A DNA stretch of 64,000 bases from NCBI GenBank assembly GCA_964385175.1, contig CAYLNL010000003.1:201315-265314 (forward strand), written 5' to 3'. Both the position numbers and the translations under genes were made by a program. Of the stretch, positions 25,904 to 34,400 are shown piece by piece (the first letter of the stretch is position 1; each line of letters begins with the position of its first letter). The notes below the pieces were generated by a model. It had not been told where the DNA came from. It was given only the letters and a program-made list of their open reading frames with translations, and did not search any database. This DNA comes from CAYLNL01 sp964385175 (GTDB taxonomy: Bacteria; Bacteroidota; Bacteroidia; Flavobacteriales; Flavobacteriaceae).

Positions 25904-25921
25904 TTCAAATCATTGAATACT

Positions 25922-26158
25922 ATGAGTACCATAGAATTAAGGCATCTTATAACCGAACAATTGTCTCGTATAGAAGACGTAAATTTTCTGAACGCCATAA
26001 AAACTATTGTTGAGAGCAAGCTATCTGAAGGGTTTTATAAACTCAGCAATTATCAAAAAAACAGGATAGACTCGGCAAGGCAACAACTAAAAAACAAGCG
26101 AACCATTCCTCATAAAGATTTGCAAAAAGAAGTTGACCAATGGTTACGTTCAAAATAG
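25922..26158 (+). CDS. Antitoxin-like protein of a ParE/RelE-type module
   Basis: 78 residues from the ATG at 25922, directly after a well-formed promoter. It is helical and charged: LRHLITEQLSRIEDVNFLNA at the start, and YQKNRIDSARQQLKNKR then PHKDLQKEVDQWL at the end. This layout is typical of small Bacteroidota antitoxins that sit just before a ParE/RelE-family toxin. The next gene overlaps its 3' end by 19 bases and is ParE-like, which supports the call. The toxin is frameshifted, so the module may be inactive while the antitoxin stays intact. Confidence 0.75.
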   Translation: MSTIELRHLITEQLSRIEDVNFLNAIKTIVESKLSEGFYKLSNYQKNRIDSARQQLKNKRTIPHKDLQKEVDQWLRSK

Positions 26159-26450
26159 ATTGGTCTGTTGAGGCAAGATTAGATTTAATAGACATTTTAG
26201 ATTTCTATATAAAACACAATAAATCAAATGTATATAGTAGTAAGTTACATGCAAAATTAATAAGACTATAAAATTATTGAGCAAGAATCCCTTTTTAGGC
26301 ACTCCCACTGATTTTAATTCAGTAAGAACATTAGTAACGGGAGACTATCAAATTATATATGAAATCTTTGACCAATTGATAGTAATAATAATGATTTGGG
26401 ATTGCCGAAGAGATCCTAAAGACAAGATAATTGACCAAAGAATAAAATAA
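26140..26450 (+). pseudogene. ParE/RelE-family toxin, frameshifted
   Basis: The ATG at 26140 overlaps the antitoxin end. Frame 1 reads MVTFKIDWSVEARLDLIDIL and stops at 26271 after 43 codons. The rest of the family continues in another frame: INKTIKLLSKNPFLGTPTDF, VTGDYQIIYEIFDQ, MIWDCRRDPKD, ending at 26450. The break is at GCAAAATTAATAAG near 26251-26264; one additional A would restore a single ParE-like protein of about 100 residues. The A-run is only four long, so a true deletion is more likely than programmed slippage, though a sequencing error is possible. Confidence 0.75.
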
Positions 26451-26455
26451 AAAAA

Positions 26456-26586
26456 CCGCTCGCGCGAGCCTCGCGGCTCGGGCTAACCCCACTCCCGCCC
26501 CAATCCCCTCTCGTTCCCGCCCGAATCCTTTCGTGTGGCAAACCCCAACCCCCGCTTTTTATCCCTGTTTAAAAAAAATATTCCCC
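26456..26586. repeat. GC-rich direct repeat, copy C (left flank of the HicB/HicA-like cassette)
   Basis: Starts CCGCTCGCGCGAGCCTCGCG and ends near TTTAAAAAAAATATTCCC. It is nearly identical to copy D at 28150-28276, differing by one substitution in TCTCG(T/C)TCCC and a few bases near the end. With copy B it fills the 480-base gene-free stretch between 26451 and 26932. Confidence 0.88.
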
Positions 26587-26650
26587 CGTCCGCAAGCGCA
26601 GGTACAAAGGCGCACGCCTACGTGTGCTACCCGGACAGGAAAGCACCCTT

Positions 26651-26840
26651 GCTCCCGCCCGAATCTTTTCGGGTGGTATTTACAAGCCTTCCGGCTCGTC
26701 TCTCTAATTTTCCCGCCCGTGTGCGTGTACCTGCACACCCGCCTGCATGGGCAGGCCCCTGCGCAGGCGGCTATTATATCGGGAGGCTTCGGGGAGTGAG
26801 GCGTTACGTAAAAAGTTTTGGGTATATTTGCCATATAAAC
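26651..26840. repeat. Promoter-bearing repeat, copy B
   Basis: Second copy of the element at 24874-25094, shorter in its middle. It keeps the TATATTTG box (26823-26830) and the following CATATAAAC, about 100 bases upstream of the gene at 26933. Confidence 0.75.
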
Positions 26841-26920
26841 ACGCTGTAGGTAATTATCATAAATATTGCGTTAATTAAAAAAAACAACTGACAATAAAAT
26901 AAGGAAACAAAAAACATCCT

Positions 26921-26928
26921 TACATTTG
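26921..26928 (+). promoter_or_regulatory. -7 box immediately before the HicB-like gene
   Basis: TACATTTG matches TAnnTTTG and ends only 4 bases before the ATG at 26933, so a transcript from it would be leaderless or nearly so. Confidence 0.45.
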
Positions 26929-26932
26929 AGTA

Positions 26933-27856
26933 ATGGCAATTGACTTACAAAAAGGAATCAGTTTAAAGATAGAAGGGGAACTTGGAAAGTTTCAAACTCT
27001 CCCTATTGAGTCTTTAATAAAGATTTCTGAATCTTTACAAGAATTGGTTATGTCAATTGCGAAATATGACTTACCTGCAAACGAAACGATTGATTTAAAT
27101 AACTTCAAACTTGAATTGGCTGATTTTCAAAAAGGAAGTGTAATTCCATCTTTCGTGCTCACTCAAAGAGTACAGACCGTAATCACTTCTGATTATCAAA
27201 ACCAAAGAGAGGAAGTAACAAAGAAATTAAACACCATTTTTGAAATCTCTGATAAAGGAAATTATTCTTCTTTAAAAGAATTATATCCTGAACATTTTAA
27301 AAGAAACGAAATTGTAGAGAAATTATATGATTTTACTTCAAGTTTCAATAATTCACCCGTTTCTATATATGAAAAAGATAATATTAGTGAGAAAAGCGAA
27401 AAATATAGGCCAAAAAAATTTAAACCCTCTACAAAAAAAAGTTTGATGGCTGATGTGAAACAAATAAAAGAGGAAGGGCTTGAAGAAAAAGCTTTTGCCA
27501 GAATAAAGGTTACTAAAAAAGGAGGAAGAACAAGAAATAGTATTGAGGAAGTTATATCAATAGAACATCATTCATTATCATATTCACCAGAAATTATAAA
27601 CGTGGATAGAAAACAATATATATTAAAGTTTCCCTTGCGTTGTCTTTTTGAGAAAGAGAATGACTATTATGTAATTAATAACGAACAATTAGACATCATT
27701 GGAACTGGAAAAACTCAAGATGAGGCGGAACAGAATTTTAACGAAGAGTTTGACTATCTGTATAATAGACTAAATTCATTAAAAGATAGTCAATTAAATA
27801 AGAGATTATTAAGAATTAAGAACGTTCTGAACAGTTTTGTAAAAGAGGTGTTTTAA
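26933..27856 (+). CDS. Unknown protein with C-terminal HicB-like region (putative long antitoxin)
   Basis: 307 residues, not recognised as a whole. The C-terminal part (about 225-275) reads YILKFPLRCLFEKENDYYVI, then LDIIGTGKTQDEAEQNFNEE. This follows the HicB pattern of a beta-strand, then G-x-G-x-T-x-x-E-A, then a helix. The N-terminal 200 residues are lysine-rich and helical (for example VVIPSFVL-type strand then long charged helices) and have no counterpart in ordinary HicB. Its stop codon abuts the ATG of a small HicA-like gene, so the two are translationally linked. It is AT-rich compared with the repeats on both sides. A TA role is inference from layout and the C-terminal pattern. Confidence 0.6.
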   Translation: MAIDLQKGISLKIEGELGKFQTLPIESLIKISESLQELVMSIAKYDLPANETIDLNNFKLELADFQKGSVIPSFVLTQRVQTVITSDYQNQREEVTKKLNTIFEISDKGNYSSLKELYPEHFKRNEIVEKLYDFTSSFNNSPVSIYEKDNISEKSEKYRPKKFKPSTKKSLMADVKQIKEEGLEEKAFARIKVTKKGGRTRNSIEEVISIEHHSLSYSPEIINVDRKQYILKFPLRCLFEKENDYYVINNEQLDIIGTGKTQDEAEQNFNEEFDYLYNRLNSLKDSQLNKRLLRIKNVLNSFVKEVF

Positions 27857-28144
27857 ATGGTTTTAAACAGTAATAAAGCATATAAAAACCTTAAGAAAAA
27901 AGGATTTGAGGACTCAACAGACCACAGCAATGACCATAAATATTTGGAATTTCATTACAATGGAAAAATGATTCTTTACACAAAGTTGAGTCACGGAAGC
28001 AAAAAGGATTTAGATAATTATCTAATAAAGCAAATGTCCACTCAATGTAAATTGTCGAAACAAGATTTCGCTGATTTAGTTAATTGCCCACTGTCTACCG
28101 AAAAATATGTTGAGAAACTAAAAGAAATCGGAGAAATAGAATAA
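27857..28144 (+). CDS. HicA-like small protein (putative toxin)
   Basis: 95 residues. The order KNLKKKGFEDSTDHSNDHKY, then LEFHYNGKMILYTKLSHGSK, then LDNYLIKQMSTQCKLSKQDF fits the HicA double-stranded-RNA-binding-like fold: helix, GF turn, a His before a beta-hairpin, a basic HG-x-K, then the ILKQ-like helix. HicA toxins are mRNA interferases using that histidine. The match is by pattern, not strong identity, and the C-terminal 25 residues are extra. It directly follows the 307-residue HicB-like gene with no gap (TAA then ATG). Confidence 0.55.
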   Translation: MVLNSNKAYKNLKKKGFEDSTDHSNDHKYLEFHYNGKMILYTKLSHGSKKDLDNYLIKQMSTQCKLSKQDFADLVNCPLSTEKYVEKLKEIGEIE

Positions 28145-28149
28145 CTACC

Positions 28150-28276
28150 CCGCTCGCGCGAGCCTCGCGGCTCGGGCTAACCCCACTCCCGCCCCAATCC
28201 CCTCTCGCTCCCGCCCGAATCCTTTCGTGTGGCAAACCCCAACCCACTTTTATCCCTGTTTAAAAAAATATTCCCT
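28150..28276. repeat. GC-rich direct repeat, copy D (right flank of the HicB/HicA-like cassette)
   Basis: Near-identical direct copy of 26456-26586, beginning six bases after the HicA-like stop. Contains the palindromic CTCGCGCGAG and CGAGCCTCGCGGCTCG. It occupies most of the spacer upstream of the Tc locus. Confidence 0.88.
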
Positions 28277-28409
28277 TTTTGTTTATTTGTATTTATAAAA
28301 TTCATACCTTGTACCCCTACAACTTCTTATAAAAAAATCCTGCTGTGTTACATACCGTCCCAAGGACGAGGGCTTATCTATCGTATGCAACGGTAATAAA
28401 ACCAAAAAA

Positions 28410-31400
28410 ATGGCAACCCAGGCACAGCAAGCCGCCCCTAAAAACAGCGGTTCCGCAAACTCCTCTAAGAGCAAAGAAAACCCTTTCCTCACCCGGGAAA
28501 GCGCTACCAAATCCAACGCCATTGAAGTCCCCTCCCTCAACCTGCCCAAAGGCGGCGGCGCCCTGAAAGGCATCGACGAAAAATTTTCCGTAAATGCCGT
28601 CAATGGCACGGCATCCTTTTCCATCCCCTTGCCCGTTTCGCCTGCCCGCGGCGCTTCCCCCGCCCTGAGCCTCTCCTACAACTCCGGCTCCGGCAACGGC
28701 ATTTTCGGCTTGGGCTGGAATTTGGGACTACCCTCCATCAAACGAAAAACCGACCAGGAACTGCCCCAATATCTCGACAGCATCGACTCAGACACCTTTC
28801 TCTTTTCCGAAGCCGAAGACCTGGTGCCGGCCTATCAAAAAGAACTTGACGGCTCGTTTTCCAAAGATGCTCAGGGAAACTACATCATAGCCGAAAAAAA
28901 TTCATTAGATGGAACGCACCGCATCCGCTACTATCGCCCCCGCATAGAAGGCCTTTTCGCCCGCATTGAGCGTTGGACCGAAAAAACTACCGGCGTCATA
29001 AAATGGCGCATCATCACCCAGGAGAATACCACCACCCTCTTTGGCTGGACACCGGGCGCCGTAATAGCCGACCCCGCCAACCCCGCCCGGGTTTACGAAT
29101 GGCTGCCCGAATTTGTCTTTGACGATAAAGGAAACTGCGCCCACTATATATATAAGGAAGAAGACGACCTGGGGCTGGATACAGCTCTATTACACAATAA
29201 AAATCGCCTCCCCGGCGGAAACCTTGCCTATACCAACACCTACCTGGAAAAAGTGCTGTACGGCAATCAAACCCCTTACAAGCAATTCGAGGACGTTTTC
29301 CCCGCCGAAACCGATTACCTCTTTTCCACCGTTTTCGATTACGGCGAATACAATTCTGTTTCTCCTTTTGATAAAATAAACGACTGGGATTTTCGCCCCG
29401 ATGCCTTTTCCCATTACAAAGCCGGTTTCGAGATTCGCACCACCCGCCTGTGCAGACGCGTGTTGCTCTTTCACCACTTCAATGGGGCCAATGAGTACAA
29501 CGGCTTAGTGCGTTCCCTCAATTTCCAGTACAACACCGCCTCCCAAGCCGGTTTTACCTTCCTGGAAGCCATCACTGCCACAGGCTACGTCAAAAAAGCA
29601 GACGGCTCCTATTCCCAAAAGTCCCTGCCCCCGATGGAATTTGCCTACCAGCCGCACGACTGGAGCGCCGAAGTAAAAACCATTGCCCCGGATGCGTTGG
29701 CTCACGCCCCGGCAGGGATAGAAGAAGCCCCCTACCAGTTTACCGACCTCTACAACGAAGGACTCGCCGGCATCCTCACCGAACAAGCCAACGGCTGGTA
29801 CTACAAACACAACCTGGGCGACGGAAAATTTGAACAAGCAAAACTGGTAACCCCCAAACCCTCTTTTACCGGCTTGGGCAGTAGCTTACAACTCCTTGAC
29901 TTAGATGCCGATGGCGGCAAGCAACTCGTCAGTACAAGCGCCGAACCCAAAGGTTTTTTTGAGTTAGACGATGCCAACGACTGGCAGCCCTTCCGCAACT
30001 TCCACCACTTTCCCAACATAGACCTGAGCGCCCCCAATGTGCGGCTGCTCGACCTGAACGGCGACGGCAAGCCCGAAGCCGTCATCACCGAAGAAAATGT
30101 CTTCACCTGGTACGAATCTGACGGCAGGAAAGGTTACAAACCCGCCATCAAAACCTCAAAACCCTTTGATGAAGAAGCCGGCCCCGCCATTGTGTTTGCA
30201 GACAGCACCCAATCTATTTTTTTGGCGGATATGAGCGGCGACGGGTTAACAGACATCGTGCGCATCCGCAACGGCGAAGTGTGCTACTGGCCCAATCTCG
30301 GCTACGGGAAATTCGGTGCCAAAGTGGCGATGGACCATGCTCCCGTTTTTGACCACCCGGACCATTTCAATCCATCTTATATAAAATTAGCCGATATTGA
30401 CGGCTCCGGCACCACCGATATTATTTATTTAGGTAAAAACCGGTTCAGCTGCTGGTTGAATCGCAGCGGCAACCGTTTCACCGCATCCCCTTTTGAAATA
30501 CCCGCCTTTCCCGAAATTCACAACCAGGCGAATGTAACCGTAACCGATTTGTTGGGCAATGGCGTGGCCTGTATCGTCTGGTCCAGTCCCCTTTCCAAAG
30601 ACGCCGGCGCCCCCGTGCGCTATATAGACCTGATGAACAGCAAAAAACCCCACCTGCTCATCGCCTACAAAAACAACCTCGGGAAAGAAGTTTCGCTGGA
30701 ATATACCCCTTCCACCCACTATTATTTGGAAGACAAAGCAGCCGGCAAACCCTGGGTCACCAAACTGCACTTCCCGGTACACTGCATCTCCAAAACCGAA
30801 ACCCGCGATACCATTTCCGGCCATCGTTTTGTGAACTCCTACAGCTATCACCACGGCTATTACGACCATCCCGAGCGGGAATTCCGGGGTTTTGGCAGGG
30901 TAGAACAAACCGATTCCGAACACCTTGAGCACTGGGTAAAAGGCAATGCCTCCAACATCACAAACGCCGAACTGCACCAGGAGCCCGTAGTTTCTAAAAC
31001 CTGGTTCCACACCGGCGCCTTTTTGCAGAAAGACGCCATCCTCACCCAGTTCGCCCATGAATATTGGTATGAAGAGATGGAGCAAGCCGGATTTTCCATA
31101 TCCCACCCCGAACACACGCTGCCCGATGCCCGCTTACTGGTAGCGCCCGGCTTAGACCCGAATCTTGCTGACGAATGGAGCGCCGAAGAATGGCGCGAAG
31201 CCTTGCGCGCCTGCAAGAGCATGCCCCTGCGTGCGGAAACCTTTGCCCGCGACGCCGCTAAATTTGGCAACACCGAAGACGCCATCCGGAGAGAACTCAC
31301 CCCCTACACGGTGGCTTCCAAAAATTGTGTCATTGAACTATTGCAACCCAAAGGAAAAAACAAAGCTGCCGTTTTCGTGGTAAAAGAAAGCGAAGCCATT

Positions 31401-34400
31401 ACCTACAACTACGAGCGTTCCATATCTCCCTCCTTTGGAGGGGACACAGGGGAGGTTGACCCGAGGATTGCCCACAACCTCAACCTAAAATTAGACGAGT
31501 ACGGCAACGTGCTGGAATCTGCCGCTATTGTGTATCCCCGCCTGTCGCCCGACAGCTCACTTCCCGCAGAAACCCAACAGGAACAGGCGAAAACTATCAT
31601 TCTATATACCCAAAACCGGTTTACCAACGATGTAAACTTAGACGATAGTTATCGCCTGCGCTTGCCTTCCGAGGTGAAAACCTTTGAACTGAAAGGAGTC
31701 GCCAAAACCGGCGACTATTATACCCTTTCCGATTTTGACGACATCCTTACCGCTTCCACAGATGCTCTTTACTATGAAACCGACAAAGAACCGGCTGCAG
31801 GAACGTCCCAAAAACGATTACTGGAACACATTCGCACCAATTATCGCAAAAACGACCTCAGTGGCCCGCTTGCGCTCCACCAGTTAGAATCGCGGGCGGT
31901 GCCCTACGAAAACTACCAGCTTGCCTATACTCCCGAATTATTAGAACACATCTATTCCGATAAAGCCGATAATCCTACATTGGCAAACCTGATGCTGGAA
32001 GGAAAATTTTCGCACAGCATAGACGAGATGGGCATTGCCGACGCCAACTGGTGGATTCGCTCCGGCACCACCCAATTCACCCAGGGTGCTGAAACGGCGA
32101 CCGATGCTCAAAACCGCTTTTTCGTTCCCATTTCCTATACCGACCCATACAGCGCCAAGACAAAAGTGCGCTATTACGGCAACTATTACCTCTTTATTGA
32201 ACAAACCGAAGATGCCTTGGGCAATACCGCCTCCGTGGCCGTCTTCAACTTCCGAACGCTCGCGCCCCGGCGCATGAAAGATGCGAACGGCAATTTTTCG
32301 GAAGCGGTTACAGACGAATTGGGACTGGTAAAAGCCATGGCCGTCTTTGGCAAAGGGAGCCAGGCAGATGATGTAACCAACATAGAAGAAGCTACCAATA
32401 CCGCCGAAACCGCTTTGATTGCCAGCTTCTTCAACGCTTCGGATTCCGTGCAGCTTACCACGCTGGGAAAACAATTATTACAACATGCCACCATGCGCTT
32501 TGTGTATGATTTTGAGGTGTATGGGAATACGGGCAAACCGACAGTTGTGGCAGCCATCAGCCGGGAAACCCATTACCGGAAACCCGACGGCACGCTAAAC
32601 CCTGAATCGCCTGTGCAACTCGCCTTTGAGTATTCCAACGGCTTGGGGCAGGTAGCCATGAAAAAAGTGCAGGCCGAACCGGGCAACGCCAAAAGCGTTA
32701 CCCTAAACCCCGACGACACCTATTCCGTTACCACAGTAGATACCGGCGCCTCAAACCCCAAACAACTCCGCTGGCTCGGCAACGGCAAGACCATCCTGAA
32801 CAACAAAGGCAATCCCGTAAAACAATACGAACCCTATTTTTCGGTAAGCTGGCAGTATGAAAATTTCAAAGAATTGGTGGAAACCGGCGTTACCCCCATT
32901 TTGTATTACGATGCGTTGGGACGATTGGTGAAAACGGACATGCCGGACGGCACTTTTTCCAAAGTGGAATTTGATGCCTGGAAGCAAATCGTCTATGATG
33001 CCAACGACACCGTTACGGAAACCGATTGGTACCTGAACCGCACCAACCGCCTTATCGACGCTCAACTCACGGCGGAAGGCAAAGACCCCCAACGGGAAAA
33101 AGAAGCCGCCGACAAAGCCGCCAAACACGCCGGTACGCCCAACACGCTGCACTTTGACACGCTGGGACGTCCTGTGTTATCGGTGGAACATACCAAACAT
33201 ATCACAACCGAAGCCGACGAATTTTATCGCACCAAAGTAAAGTTGGACACCGAAGGCAACCTGCGAAGTGTTATAGACGCCCGGGAACTGCCCTCAAACA
33301 GCAACAAGGGCAATACCGTCATGCAATACCAATACGACATGTTAGGGCACCGGGTCTGGCAAAACAGCATGGATGCCGGGCAACGCTGGCTGTTGGTGAA
33401 CATCCTCGGCAACCCGTTGCGTACCTGGGACGAGCGCGGGCACGAGTTTCGCTATTTTTACGATCTGGCGCACCGCCCCACGCATAGCGTGGTGTTAGGC
33501 GGCGATGGCACTGCGCCCCTGAACCATATTTTTGAACGCATTTTTTACGGGGAAAGTTTACTGCTCCCCGGGCGCACCAACGAGGCTGCGTTACAGGCGA
33601 AGAATGTATTGGGACAGGCCATAAAAGGATACGATACCGGGGGATTGGTCGATACACCTGAATACGATTTTAAAGGAAAACCCATCGCCACCACCCGAAC
33701 CCTATTTAAAAACTACAAAGAAGTTGCCAACTGGACGGATGCCAATTTAGCGACGGATTTGGAAGCCGATACGTTTACCTTCACTACCGAAACGGATGCC
33801 CTGGGCCGAATTACCCGGCAGGTAGCCCCCGATGGCAGCGTGATTACGCCTTCCTACAACGAAGCGGGCTTATTACATGCGGAAAGCGTCTTGCATCCCG
33901 GTGCGCTAACGCCTTCCGTATATATTAAGGATATCGATTACAACGAAAAAGGACAGCGCGAGAAAATCACCTATGGCAATGATGTCAGCACGAGATTTTA
34001 TTATGACCGGGAAACCTTCCGTCTAAAACGCCTGGAAAGCAAGCGCCAGAACAACGACCCGCTCCAGGATTGGCAGTATACTTTTGATGCTGTGGGCAAC
34101 ATCACCCATATTGAAGATAAAAACATCCCGGTGGTGTTTTTCAACAATACCAAAGTTACCGGCGGTTCCGAATATACCTACGATGCCCTCTACCGCCTGG
34201 TGGAAGCCACCGGCAGGGAAAACAGCGCCGCACTGTCCTACGGGTCGGAAGACAACTGGAACGATGCGCCTTTTATGCACGCCCTGAATCCCGGCGACCC
34301 CATGTCGGTACGCAGCTACACCCAGCGCTACCAATACGATGCGGTGGGTAACATCCGGGAAATGAAACACCTTGCCACCGGCGGCAACTGGACGCGCAGT

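Noticed and set aside
26533..26849. Three overlapping open frames of about 90-104 codons
   Set aside because: They span repeat copies C and B, in several frames at once, as expected for GC-rich repeats without stops.
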